From: an uncultured Saprospiraceae bacterium
GTDB lineage: Bacteria; Bacteroidota; Bacteroidia; Chitinophagales; Saprospiraceae
Assembly: GCA_937941765.1 (NCBI GenBank)
Contig: CALDGQ010000062.1
Coordinates: 1 to 46,109 of the forward strand
DNA: 46,109 bases
Direction: 5' to 3'
Below are positions 7,862-16,217 of the stretch, piece after piece. The position numbers were made by a program, and so were the translations under genes. The notes under the pieces were generated by a model. The model did not search any database. It worked only from the letters and a program-made list of their open reading frames with translations, and had not been told where the DNA came from. Position 1 is the first letter of the stretch; every line of letters begins with the position of its first letter.

Positions 7862-8353
7862 TTAAATCATTTGCTTTACCCAACTTTTCGCAAGTGGAAT
7901 TACCCAGCCGTTTTCAAGTTGGTCTTTGGTATTCGCTAGATTATTGAAAATTCGGGTATCATCATTGATGTCACCTTTAGCATATAATGCGATGAGTTCA
8001 TTTTTGTGTGCCGTACGAATTTCTTTACCAGCAACATAAGCAACATTCATCCTATCAAACAAAACTAGGTTGTATTTCGCTTCCAAAGTTTTCATAAAAT
8101 GTACCGACTTATCAATCGAACAACCACTTGCACCAGCAATAGATTCGTCTACCATTAAGATTAAAAAGCGATTGAAGAAAACGAGTCCAACTGCTTTGAG
8201 TGCATTACTGTGACTTACCCAAGAATGCGCAAAAGTAGAAAGCTCGGTTTTGATCGTTTCTACTTCTTCATCATTCAAATGTCGATTACTTTGATAAATC
8301 CAAACTTTCGAATTCGGACTGAAATTACTAGTATCGTTTTCTAATTTTATCAT
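7862..8353 (-). CDS. Conserved Bacteroidota protein, often misannotated 'ABC transporter ATPase'
   Basis: 163 residues. Diagnostic segments are SKVWIYQSNRHLND (near 15-28), FNRFLILMVDESIAGASGCSID (about 60-81), SVHFMKTLEAKYNLVLFDRMNVAY and a C-terminal WVIPLAKSWVKQMI. I recognise this pattern from a family found across Bacteroidota next to the CCG-domain Fe-S protein and commonly labelled ABC transporter ATPase. No Walker A, Walker B or ABC signature is present, so that name is not supported. Its start codon overlaps the stop of the upstream HdrB-like gene by one base (TAATG arrangement), which indicates translational coupling. Confidence 0.85.
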   Translation of the reverse strand: MIKLENDTSNFSPNSKVWIYQSNRHLNDEEVETIKTELSTFAHSWVSHSNALKAVGLVFFNRFLILMVDESIAGASGCSIDKSVHFMKTLEAKYNLVLFDRMNVAYVAGKEIRTAHKNELIALYAKGDINDDTRIFNNLANTKDQLENGWVIPLAKSWVKQMI

Positions 8354-9150
8354 TAATGAATTCCGTTATTATTTACAATTAATTCTGCTAAATCATATAC
8401 CATCACATCATCTTGTTTTTCACTAGCAGTCACTCCATCTTGAAGCATCGTGATACAGAAAGGACAATTCGCAGCAACAATAGTAGCGCCTGAGTCCAAG
8501 ATCTCTTCTGTTCTTTCCATGTTGATTCGCTTGTCACCAGGTTCATCTTCTTTAAACATTTGAGCACCTCCTGCGCCACAACAAAGCCCATTAGTCTTAC
8601 AACGTTTCAACTCTACTAGCTGATTGTCCAATTGTTCCAATATTTTTCTCGGCGCTTCATAAACACCGTTCACACGTCCAATATAACACGAATCATGATA
8701 AGTGATTTTTTTGCCTTGGAAAACACCTCCACCTTTGATGGTTAGCTTTCCAGTATCAATTAAATTTTGTAAAAATTGAGTATGATGGACCACTTCATAG
8801 TTGCCACCTAAAGCAGGATACTCGTTTTTTAAGGTGTTGAAACAATGTGGACACGCAGTTACAATTTTCTTGACTTTGTACATATTTAAAGTCTCAATAT
8901 TTTGCAAAGCAGTCATTTGAAATACAAATTCATTACCTGCTCTTCTGGCTGGATCACCCGTACAACTCTCTTCTTGTCCCAATATTGCAAAATCAATGTT
9001 ACATTCGTTCAAAATTTTAGTAAATGCAACCGTCACTTTTTGCGCACGTGCATCAAAACTTCCTGCACATCCTACCCAAAATAAAATTTCTGGTTCTTTA
9101 CCTGCAGCTGCAAGGTCTGCCATTTTCGGTACTTTCCATTCTGTAGACAT
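8353..9150 (-). CDS. HdrB/LutA-like (Fe-S)-binding protein with cysteine-rich CCG domains
   Basis: 265 residues. Two cysteine-rich domains: the first has FWVGCAGS, then ESCTGDPARRAGNEF, then TACPHCFNTL; the second has YHDSCYIGR, then NGLCCGAGGAQMF, then NCPFCITML. The second matches the CCG [4Fe-4S] motif fully. In the first the usual CCG is CTG. The family includes HdrB of heterodisulfide reductase, GlpC and LutA, which pass electrons to or from a quinone or thiol. Its likely partner is the membrane 4Fe-4S protein at 10310-11683, together forming an HdrDE/GlpC-like electron-transfer module. Substrate unknown. The start is the ATG at 9150. Confidence 0.9.
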   Translation of the reverse strand: MSTEWKVPKMADLAAAGKEPEILFWVGCAGSFDARAQKVTVAFTKILNECNIDFAILGQEESCTGDPARRAGNEFVFQMTALQNIETLNMYKVKKIVTACPHCFNTLKNEYPALGGNYEVVHHTQFLQNLIDTGKLTIKGGGVFQGKKITYHDSCYIGRVNGVYEAPRKILEQLDNQLVELKRCKTNGLCCGAGGAQMFKEDEPGDKRINMERTEEILDSGATIVAANCPFCITMLQDGVTASEKQDDVMVYDLAELIVNNNGIH

Positions 9151-9184
9151 ATATATAAGTTGGTTTTTTGCTAAGTAAATTTAT

Positions 9185-10216
9185 TTATTTTTTTGTCACT
9201 ACCAATTTTCCAATAGCCATTATATTTCCTTTATTATTTGTAATATGATAAAGGTAGGTTTTGTTCAAATTGTCATCCACTTCGATAACGGTTATTTGTT
9301 CATTTATTTTTTGAGACTTGATTAATTGACCATTTGTATGGTAAACTAAAAAGTTCAAATCGGTGTATGCTTCTAATGATGGAATTTCCACATAGAATTT
9401 TCCTTCACTAGGATTGGGATAAACGGAAACCTCAACTTCAATTGCTGACTGGTCTAAGTCGGTAATCAACCAAGTATTCATCAAAGTTTGTAAGGAATCA
9501 ATAGGATCCACTCCATTTATTGTAGACTCAACAATTAGGTCCAAATAAAAATCATTTGGTTCATCAGTGGGTTGTGCGACTCTTAGGTATGAAGACTTAG
9601 AAGAAATTCCATCTGACAAACATCTAGTATCAGCACCAGGTACATTGGCACCTTGCATTGCACCCATCAATTTCTCTGCTAAGGTTCCTTCTGTGTTTAA
9701 AAAACCATCTTCCATATCATCCAAAATAGATTGTCCTAACAAAATATTTCCTTGTATCGCATAATTAGGTCCAGTGATATGATTGGAGTAAACAGAAGTA
9801 CTAGCTCCTGAAAAAGCAACTGCGCGAGGTTCATTGTTTGTATCCAAATCAACGATTCCATATTGTCTATATGCTGGATCATTGTTTGCGGCTGAGCAAA
9901 AATCATTTCCAATTAAAAAGTCTAGTATTTCTTGTGGAGATTTTCCGTTCTGCATTTCCAAAATTCCTTTGTTCAAATTCACATTTGGAATGCAAACATA
10001 GGCTTGTGCATTGATGCCGCCAACTCCTGGAACCAAATTATTGATAATCACTGCTCCCCCACAACCTCCACAATCAGCACTTGTCAAACAAGTCGCACCC
10101 GCACTTCCGACTTCTCCGGTAGCTGGATCAACGGCCATGATAGAGAACGTATCTTGTGAGAAAGCAGTGTTTGCAATCAAACAAATAGTAATAATTGTGG
10201 TAATAAATTGTTTCAT
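9185..10216 (-). CDS. Secreted DUF1028 (Ntn-hydrolase-like) protein with T9SS sorting domain
   Basis: 343 residues. Signal peptide (MKQFITTIITICLIANTAFSQ) cut before DTFSIMAVDP. Residues 22-230 match DUF1028: TFSIMAVDPATGEVGSAGAT, PGVGGINAQA, QYGIVDLD, AFSGASTSVYSNHITGPNYA, IQGNILLGQSILDDM and AEKLMGAM. Extra Cys residues lie near TCLTSADCGGCGG. The last 75 residues are a T9SS type A sorting domain (VYPNPSEGKFYVEIP to the end GKLVVTKK), so the protein is exported to the surface or medium. DUF1028 proteins share an Ntn-hydrolase-type fold; their substrate is not established. It lies between two genes of an Fe-S electron-transfer pair, 34 and 93 bases from its neighbours. Confidence 0.88.
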   Translation of the reverse strand: MKQFITTIITICLIANTAFSQDTFSIMAVDPATGEVGSAGATCLTSADCGGCGGAVIINNLVPGVGGINAQAYVCIPNVNLNKGILEMQNGKSPQEILDFLIGNDFCSAANNDPAYRQYGIVDLDTNNEPRAVAFSGASTSVYSNHITGPNYAIQGNILLGQSILDDMEDGFLNTEGTLAEKLMGAMQGANVPGADTRCLSDGISSKSSYLRVAQPTDEPNDFYLDLIVESTINGVDPIDSLQTLMNTWLITDLDQSAIEVEVSVYPNPSEGKFYVEIPSLEAYTDLNFLVYHTNGQLIKSQKINEQITVIEVDDNLNKTYLYHITNNKGNIMAIGKLVVTKK

Positions 10217-10309
10217 GTCTTATCACTTTTTGAAGGTTCTGATTTTGAAATTGTCTGCATATGAAAACACCGAGCTTCTAAAAATCTGAACATCCAAACA
10301 TTTAAATTT

Positions 10310-11683
10310 CTAATTCAGTTCTTCAGTCCATTTATCTCTAGCATCTGGCAACTGCCAAACAGCACCATTGTTTTCAATACTCGTAAACATAGGTACCCAA
10401 TCCTTCGGTCCTGCAGAGTCGGTTAAAATCTCATAACGGCGCATTTTTAAGATCGGTTCTAAAGGATTAATCATAACTGGACAAGCTTCCACACAGGCAT
10501 TGCAAGTCGTACAAGCATGCAATTCTTCTTTTGAGATATAATCAAACAATGATTTTCCGTCATCGTAATTTTCTTTCGTAATTTTCTTTGCAGTTGCTCT
10601 TACTTCTTCTTTGATATACTGTGATTCTCCGCAATCCATATTGGCTCCAACTTCCTCTGCACGATCTCGAATATCCATCATGATTTTTCTAGGAGATAAT
10701 TTTTTTCCAGTCATATTAGCAGGACAAACAGACGTACATCTTCCACATTCTGTACACGTATAAGCATCCATGATGTTTTTCCAGCTCAATGTAAAGATAT
10801 CATTAGAACCAAATGCAGGTAATTCCTCATCTGCAGGAGGCGCTTCTGCATCGGCTGCATCACCAATACCCATCATAGATTTTACCTCATTCATAATAGA
10901 AGGCATATTAGTCATTTCACCACGAGAATTTAATTTCGCATAATAGGTGTTAGGAAATGCTAACATGATATGTAGGTGTTTCGAAATCGGTAAGTAATTT
11001 AAAAAAGCCAATACCGTTCCGATGTGCAACCACCAACCAAAACGTTCAACAATTTGTAAAAAACCTGCATCCATCCACCCAAATAACAAAGGTCCCATCC
11101 AACTACTAATAGCGAAAAAACCGGTATGGTGATAGTTTTGTGGATCTACTTCTTGTAAACAAACGTCAGCTCCATTCATACAAACAATTCCAGTGATCAA
11201 TGCTAATTCACCAAATAAAATCAAGTTGGCATCAATGGTTGGCCAATTTTTCATTTCTGGTTTATGCAGTCGATCGATTTTGAGGACATTTCTACGAATT
11301 AAGAAAACGACCGTAGCGATCATTGCTAAGAAGGAAAGGATTTCAATGGTACTTATAATGACAGGATATAAAAAACCAATTTTGTCAGCAAAAAAACGAT
11401 GTACTCCAAAAAAGCCATCAATTAGAATTTCCAACAATTCAATTTGAGTTGCTAAAAATGCAGCATAAATAAAAAAGTGTAAAACCGCTGGGACAATTCT
11501 TTTGAACATTTTCTTTTGTCCAAAAGCAATTAGGAAAACATTTTTCCATCTTTGTGGTGCATTATCCGTCAAGTCTTCATCTTCCCCTAGCAATATATTT
11601 CTTCGAATTCTGGAGAACAAATTGAACGCTCGATAGCTCAAATAAATGGTTACTAACGCAAAAAAAATCTGTTGTAATAGCAT
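10310..11683 (-). CDS. Membrane-anchored 4Fe-4S electron-transfer protein (HdrC/NarI-like fusion)
   Basis: 457 residues. The N-terminal half has about five membrane segments (residues 3-20, about 65-88, 102-130, 155-175, 215-240), as in NarI/HdrE-type quinone-interacting domains. The C-terminal half has two [4Fe-4S] motifs: CTECGRCTSVCPA and CTTCNACVEACPV, spaced as in HdrC/GlpC. Between them an acidic Ala/Glu-rich linker (ADAEAPPADEEL) is visible. Probable role: transfer of electrons between the membrane quinone pool and a cytosolic oxidoreductase, with the HdrB-like protein at 8353-9150 as partner. First gene of the run on this strand. A short AT-rich region (11684-11835) shared with the divergent phosphoribosyltransferase gene must hold its promoter. 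Confidence 0.9.
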   Translation of the reverse strand: MLLQQIFFALVTIYLSYRAFNLFSRIRRNILLGEDEDLTDNAPQRWKNVFLIAFGQKKMFKRIVPAVLHFFIYAAFLATQIELLEILIDGFFGVHRFFADKIGFLYPVIISTIEILSFLAMIATVVFLIRRNVLKIDRLHKPEMKNWPTIDANLILFGELALITGIVCMNGADVCLQEVDPQNYHHTGFFAISSWMGPLLFGWMDAGFLQIVERFGWWLHIGTVLAFLNYLPISKHLHIMLAFPNTYYAKLNSRGEMTNMPSIMNEVKSMMGIGDAADAEAPPADEELPAFGSNDIFTLSWKNIMDAYTCTECGRCTSVCPANMTGKKLSPRKIMMDIRDRAEEVGANMDCGESQYIKEEVRATAKKITKENYDDGKSLFDYISKEELHACTTCNACVEACPVMINPLEPILKMRRYEILTDSAGPKDWVPMFTSIENNGAVWQLPDARDKWTEELN

Positions 11684-11835
11684 CTAAATCTGATTAGTGT
11701 TTGTTTTCAGTAATTGAATGTCAAATTTGCAATAAATTTAACTAAAATACATTAAATTGATTCTTTATATGGTTTGAATTTTTTAATCCATATTTATATT
11801 CAAAAAATACTGTGTTAGCTATTTAAACTGATTCA

Positions 11836-12330
11836 ATGAAATTACTTGATCAACGGCAGATAAAACAAAAGATTAAGCGATTGGCTTATGAGATTTTGGA
11901 ACACAATTATAAAGAGAAGGAATTGATCTTTGTGGGCATCAATAATACAGGTACTCGCTTTGCGCAAATGTTGGTTTCAGAGTTGAGCACCTTGACCGAA
12001 ATGAAATTGAGTCAAACCCGATTACAAATCAATCCAGCCGCTCCGCTGGATTCTGAAATTGTTATTGAAAAACCACTGAGTGAATTAAAGAATAAGGTGG
12101 TTATTTTGGTTGATGATGTTGCTAATACGGGTCGTACGTTGTTTTATGCGTTTAAACCTTTACTTGAAATTCTACCTAAAAAGATTGAAGTAGCCGTTTT
12201 GATCGATCGGAAACATAAGTCATTTCCAGTGAAAGTTGATTATAAAGGGATGACGTTGGCCACTACTTTTGATGAAAATATTGATGTAAAAATTGAACAG
12301 TCGGAGAATCAAGCTGTTTATTTGAAGTGA
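11836..12330 (+). CDS. PyrR-like phosphoribosyltransferase
   Basis: 164 residues, the usual length of PyrR/type I PRTases. The PRPP loop is VVILVDDVANTGRTL (residues 88-102, with Asp93-Asp94 and Thr98-Gly99). The N-terminal IFVGINNTGTRFA (31-43) and C-terminal RKHKSFPVKVDYKG (near 125-138) match PyrR-type layout, in which the protein can act as a uracil phosphoribosyltransferase or RNA-binding attenuator. Whether this copy regulates pyrimidine genes cannot be told: no pyr genes are nearby. The next gene begins 48 bases downstream on the same strand. Confidence 0.82.
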   Translation: MKLLDQRQIKQKIKRLAYEILEHNYKEKELIFVGINNTGTRFAQMLVSELSTLTEMKLSQTRLQINPAAPLDSEIVIEKPLSELKNKVVILVDDVANTGRTLFYAFKPLLEILPKKIEVAVLIDRKHKSFPVKVDYKGMTLATTFDENIDVKIEQSENQAVYLK

Positions 12331-12378
12331 TTCGATTTGAATAGTTTTCCTTAAAGTTTTGCTTCAACCTCAACAAAC

Positions 12379-13128
12379 ATGCTACACGCCTCCATCATTA
12401 CTTTAATCCTTAACTTAATTGGTTTCCTTTTTGGTTGGTTCAAGCAAAGTGATAAGCTGACAGATTTAATTTACAGTTTGTCATTTTTTGTGGTAGCCAT
12501 TTTTTTATATCTGAATTCTAGTAAAACAGTTACGGCTTTATTATTGACTATTATGATTTGCTGTTGGGCAGTTCGATTAGGTAGTTATTTATTTTGGCGA
12601 ATAAACAAGATGAAAAAAGACACTCGTTTTGATGATCGACGTCCTAATTTTACCTCCCTTATGAATTTCTGGTTGCTACAAACTGGAAGTATTATTATCA
12701 TACTCATTCCTGCTATTATTTTTTATTCCAAACCGAATGTTGAGTTGCAATTAATTCAACTGGTTGCAATGGCAATTTGGTTGTTAGGTTTTTTATTAGA
12801 AAGTATTGCTGATTTTCAAAAATCTAGTTTCAAATCAAAACCTCAGCACAAAGGAAAATTTATTAGTACTGGATTATGGTCTATTGTTCGATATCCAAAT
12901 TATTTAGGTGAAATTTTATGTTGGATAGGTGTATTTCTATTTTGTACACCGGTTTTTATTACAGGAAATTGGATAGCTGTTGTCTCTCCTCTTTGGATTG
13001 TTATCTTATTGGTTTTTATTAGTGGAATTCCTTTTTTGGAGAAGAGTTCGATGGAGAAGTATGGGCCGTTAGTTTCTTTTCAAGAATATGTTAAACATAC
13101 TAAAAAGTTGATTCCTGGTATTTATTGA
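12379..13128 (+). CDS. DUF1295 / steroid 5-alpha-reductase-like membrane protein
   Basis: 249 residues with about six membrane segments (roughly 4-22, 27-48, 53-75, 95-117, 125-145, 175-220). The conserved C-terminal half contains HKGKFISTGLWSIVRYPNYLGEI (about 156-178), the hallmark of DUF1295 and related isoprenylcysteine methyltransferase/steroid reductase-fold enzymes that use a cofactor at the membrane. Substrate unknown. Followed by a palindromic repeat region. Confidence 0.85.
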   Translation: MLHASIITLILNLIGFLFGWFKQSDKLTDLIYSLSFFVVAIFLYLNSSKTVTALLLTIMICCWAVRLGSYLFWRINKMKKDTRFDDRRPNFTSLMNFWLLQTGSIIIILIPAIIFYSKPNVELQLIQLVAMAIWLLGFLLESIADFQKSSFKSKPQHKGKFISTGLWSIVRYPNYLGEILCWIGVFLFCTPVFITGNWIAVVSPLWIVILLVFISGIPFLEKSSMEKYGPLVSFQEYVKHTKKLIPGIY

Positions 13129-13188
13129 GTCGATCTAACTCAAATATGTATTTTATGTCGTTCAACTAAAATTAGTAGTTTGAAATAA

Positions 13189-13396
13189 TATCACCCTTTC
13201 AGGGTTTCTGAAATGACTTTGGTTTTGTGTTATAACAATTTCACTCCTTCGGAGTTTTATGTGAAAAATCAGTATTGTGGTTGCTACTACACTTTCGTAG
13301 CTTTCTTGAGAAAAGTTCAAGTATCAAAATCCTAAAGGGATGACATTGTTATATCAAAGGTGACAATAATGTTGAAAACGCTGAAGGAGTGATATG
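13189..13396. repeat. Palindromic multi-module intergenic repeat (family A, copy 1)
   Basis: Five related modules lie in a 308-base gap. Direct orientation: TCACCCTTTCAGGGTTT at 13191-13207, and a module at 13231-13257 that begins TATAACAATTTCACTCC. A stem GCTAC/GTAGC occurs at 13283-13301. Inverted orientation: a module at 13327-13354 whose reverse complement matches the 13231 module, and CTGAAGGAGTGATAT at 13381-13395. So two modules read forward and two read backward around a centre near 13290. A degraded relative lies at 23053-23111. No gene is visible in the gap. Confidence 0.75.
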
Positions 13397-13436
13397 ATGA
13401 ATAGTATTTGAGAAAACATGAAGATATCAAACTAAA

Positions 13437-13823
13437 TCAAACAACCAGCTTACGTTTTAAAACAATTCTATTAGCAATCCTTCCAAAAACAAAAATCCCC
13501 AAATAATTAGCAACCAAATCCAATATCTCACAATTCCGATGTGATAGAAAAAATTGACTCGCCTCTTCAACTGAAATAAAGATAAAAACACAAAGACTTC
13601 CCAGTAACACAGGTTTGAATATTAAATCTACTCGTTTCATGTTAAATAAAATATTGACAAAGAATGTCAGTGTTCCAATCAATATAAAATGACAAATCTT
13701 ATCTCCAAATGGAATATGACCGATCCAACTGGCCCAACCCATATCCCATTTTAAATTGACCGCTGTAATAATGTAACCTATAAAGAAGACAAAGCTCGCT
13801 CCTATCCATTTTAGTGAATTCAT
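13437..13823 (-). CDS. VanZ-like membrane protein (copy 1)
   Basis: From ATG 13823 the product is 128 residues (MNSLKWIGASF...). The frame can be extended to a TTG at 13859, but that adds residues the paralogue next door lacks. VanZ-like features: HIPFGDKICHFILIGTLTFF, a central membrane pair, then SVEEASQFFLSHRNCEILDLVANYLG, which keeps the Glu-Glu and the Arg-x-Cys-Glu-x-x-D pattern of the family. Four membrane segments. The VanZ family includes a teicoplanin-resistance accessory protein, but most members have unknown function and no resistance role is implied. Tandem paralogue at 13963. Confidence 0.83.
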   Translation of the reverse strand: MNSLKWIGASFVFFIGYIITAVNLKWDMGWASWIGHIPFGDKICHFILIGTLTFFVNILFNMKRVDLIFKPVLLGSLCVFIFISVEEASQFFLSHRNCEILDLVANYLGIFVFGRIANRIVLKRKLVV

Positions 13824-13870
13824 AAAAATATTTATAATTAAAAGTACTTTGAAATACAAAGCGTATTGTC

Positions 13871-13908
13871 AAAATAAAACGGAGCACATTTGGTTATATT
13901 GTGCTCCG
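13871..13908 (-). terminator. Intrinsic terminator of the second VanZ-like gene (minus strand)
   Basis: A perfect 9-bp stem CGGAGCACA (13880-13888) pairs with 13900-13908. Read on the minus strand it is followed by GTTTTATTTT. It lies between the two tandem VanZ-like genes, so they are probably transcribed separately. Confidence 0.8.
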
Positions 13909-13962
13909 AAGGAATTATAATGGTTTGTATTTTTCGCGCAGGCCTAGGAAACGACCGCAATA

Positions 13963-14370
13963 TTATGGAATGAAAGCTAACTTTCGTTTAGGTAATAAGG
14001 TCTCAGGAATCTGGTTACCAAGTTTTCCGAATACATAGATGCCCGCAAAATTTGCAAGGAAATCGAACATTTCGCAATTACGGTGTTCCACAAACATCTG
14101 TGCCACTTCATCCAAAGATACAAATGCACAAACTAAAACACTACCCAATAAAACAGGTGTAATAAAGAAATCAGTTTTTCTTCGATTCAATAAAATGTTT
14201 GCAAAAAAGGTCAAAGTTCCAACAACAAAAAAGTGTGCAACTTTATCTCCATATGGAATCGAATCCATCATTTGAAGAAGCACTGAGTTGTAATTCATGT
14301 GCATTGCAATCATTACTATTATGAATACCATAAAAAATGCAACACCAAGTACTTTTAATAGATTAGTCAT
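13963..14370 (-). CDS. VanZ-like membrane protein (copy 2)
   Basis: 135 residues, clearly paralogous to the gene at 13437-13823: SIPYGDKVAHFFVVGTLTFFANILLN and SLDEVAQMFVEHRNCEMFDFLANFAGI align with the copy-1 motifs. Four membrane segments (about 5-23, 45-60, 70-88, 108-122). The C-terminus LLPKRKLAFIP is basic and cytosolic-looking, as in copy 1 (VLKRKLVV). The start ATG 14370 begins MTNLLKVLGVAFF. Function unknown. Confidence 0.85.
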   Translation of the reverse strand: MTNLLKVLGVAFFMVFIIVMIAMHMNYNSVLLQMMDSIPYGDKVAHFFVVGTLTFFANILLNRRKTDFFITPVLLGSVLVCAFVSLDEVAQMFVEHRNCEMFDFLANFAGIYVFGKLGNQIPETLLPKRKLAFIP

Positions 14371-14578
14371 GTATCGGTCAGATTAAAACCTGGGGATGGT
14401 TATTGGAAATTATATAAATATGGAGGGAATGAAAGGAAAAAGAGACAAAATTTGTGCCTCATAAGTCGTTCACTTTAGTAAACTTATTGGTTTGACATAT
14501 AGCTTAAACGTGCACTTAAATGTAGCAGAAAATCAAGATATTACACTTACTATTTAAAGTAAGTATTACATAAAAACA

Positions 14579-15373
14579 TTAAACTGTAGAAGTCTTACCC
14601 ACTTGCGCCATGATTTTAGGCATCATCTTCATCGTTTCCTCATAACCCAATTTAAACATATCATCCGCTTTCTTAACACTAAAAAGTGGGTAGTGGATGA
14701 GTCGATGTGGCTCAATAAAAATATCACAATGTTTTATACTTTCGATGGTATTTGACAAAACAACCAATGCACCAAAACGCATCCCAACATTTTTCCAGCC
14801 TTTCAATTTCTCATTACTGAAATTGGAATTTGGTAAAACATTGATGCCGATGACGGTATTGCAAACTTCTCGTAAAGGTTGTGTTGGAAGATTCATCATC
14901 ACTCCCCCATCAACATAAGTTTGATTGTTGATGATGATAGGTTTGAATGCAAAAGGGATGGAACAAGAAGCGGCAACTGGGTCTAACCAAGGTCCTTTTT
15001 CTAAGACTTCGGCAGCACCAGTGTTCATATTGGTAACGACGACTTTTAGTTTTGTATTTAAATCTTCAAAGTTGGGTTTTGGAATCCATTCAGACAACTT
15101 ACCTTTTAAATAACTCATGTCGGTCAATCCTCCACCTGTGGGCAATCTAAATGAATAAGCTTTTACAACAGAAATAGATTTAACTTTTTCCATCATTTCA
15201 TCAGCCGTAAAACCAGCTGCATACAACAATCCCGCAATCGATCCTGCACTTGTTCCAGAAACAATATCAATCTTTAGTCCGACTTCTTCAAATGCTTTGA
15301 TGGCTCCGAAGTGCGCGATTCCTCTGGCAGCGCCACTTCCAAATGCAACGCCAATGTTATAAGGTTTACTCAT
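14579..15373 (-). CDS. Patatin-like phospholipase (cytosolic type, RssA-like)
   Basis: 264 residues. Catalytic dyad: Ser42 in GTSAG (residues 40-44) and Asp155 in YVDGG (153-157). The oxyanion-hole Gly-rich motif FGSGAARGIAHFGAI is at 11-25. Layout and length match bacterial RssA/YchK-type patatins that hydrolyse acyl ester bonds in lipids. No signal peptide, so probably cytosolic. The start ATG 15373 gives the standard N-terminus MSKPYNIGVAFGSG. Monocistronic; an imperfect hairpin (ACTTAC/GTAAGT near 14546-14565) lies just downstream. Confidence 0.9.
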   Translation of the reverse strand: MSKPYNIGVAFGSGAARGIAHFGAIKAFEEVGLKIDIVSGTSAGSIAGLLYAAGFTADEMMEKVKSISVVKAYSFRLPTGGGLTDMSYLKGKLSEWIPKPNFEDLNTKLKVVVTNMNTGAAEVLEKGPWLDPVAASCSIPFAFKPIIINNQTYVDGGVMMNLPTQPLREVCNTVIGINVLPNSNFSNEKLKGWKNVGMRFGALVVLSNTIESIKHCDIFIEPHRLIHYPLFSVKKADDMFKLGYEETMKMMPKIMAQVGKTSTV

Positions 15374-15508
15374 TTTACTTTTCTAAATTTGTTTAGCTGA
15401 CACAAAGTTAGGATTTTTCTTTAATTAATAATTTGCTTTTATTCCGATGATTGCAAATTTAAAATACCTCAATTCTTTGTATCTTTACGGTTCAAAAATA
15501 CAACTATT

Positions 15509-15937
15509 ATGAGTTCATCTAAAAAGAAAGTAACTGGAATAGGCGGCATCTTTTTCAAAACAAAAGATCCGGTTGAAATGAGAAGTTGGTACGCCAAAAA
15601 TCTTGGATTGGTCACTAATGAATATGGTTCTGTATTTGAATTTCGTACGGGAGCTGACCCCGACAAAAAGGGCTATTTGAATTGGAGTCCCATGGAAGAA
15701 AAAACAACCTACTTCCAACCTTCTGAAAAGCAGTTCATGATCAACTATCGGGTTGAAAATATTGAGGAATTAGTAGAAGAATTAAAAGCCAATGGCGTCA
15801 CAATTTGCGATGAAATTGAGTCATATGAATATGGAAAATTTGTGCACATCCTCGATCCTGAAAATAATAAAATTGAATTGTGGGAACCGATTGATCAGAG
15901 TTTTACGGATATGTATGAGGGGAAGACTACTATGTAA
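15509..15937 (+). CDS. VOC/glyoxalase-fold protein
   Basis: 142 residues, one VOC domain. It has the two beta-alpha-beta-beta-beta halves: TGIGGIFFKTKDPVEMRSWYAKNLGL and then QFMINYRVENIEELVEELKANG leading to GKFVHILDPENNKIELWEP, whose terminal Glu is the usual metal ligand. The first-strand His of glyoxalase I is replaced (GIGGIFF), so the metal centre may be incomplete or different. Could be an isomerase, dioxygenase or resistance-fold protein; substrate unknown. Monocistronic, followed by a repeat-rich gap. Confidence 0.85.
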   Translation: MSSSKKKVTGIGGIFFKTKDPVEMRSWYAKNLGLVTNEYGSVFEFRTGADPDKKGYLNWSPMEEKTTYFQPSEKQFMINYRVENIEELVEELKANGVTICDEIESYEYGKFVHILDPENNKIELWEPIDQSFTDMYEGKTTM

Positions 15938-15942
15938 TTTTT

Positions 15943-16217
15943 AATGGCAATTTTAATGGCAATGGCAATGGCAATGGGGTACGTAGCCTACTTCGTAGGT
16001 ACGTTGGTGCACCTATATAATTGTTGTGGAGCAATAAAAAATCAAGTAGATAAATAAATAGCAATTAGACAAAAAACATATGATCGAGCAATTTCGTTTT
16101 TAAAAGAATCGAAATTAGTAATTTTCAATATTCAAGCATCAGACTCCGAAGGAGCTACGCGAGCCCACGCACTCCATTGCCATTGAAATTGCCATTGCCA
16201 TTCTGATTGCTCCACAA
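15943..16217. repeat. ATGGCA-rich inverted repeat element
   Basis: Left arm 15943-15977 consists of AATGGCAATGGC-type tandem hexamers. Right arm 16174-16202 is its inverted counterpart (CCATTGCCATTG). A second pair is nested the same way: TTGTGGAGCAAT at 16024-16035 and ATTGCTCCACAA at 16206-16217. Short self-complementary stretches CCTACTTCGTAGG (15987-15999) and CTCCGAAGGAG (16144-16154) lie between. The right end touches the stop codon of the gene at 16218. No gene is visible inside. Possibly a non-autonomous repeat. Confidence 0.78.

Noticed and set aside
13824..13859. TTG-initiated extension of the first VanZ-like gene
   Set aside because: The paralogue next to it has no such extension, and an ATG at 13823 gives the family-standard N-terminus.
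13437..14370. Glycopeptide resistance locus because of VanZ-like genes
   Set aside because: No vanA/B/H/X/R/S genes are present; VanZ-like proteins are widespread with unknown functions.
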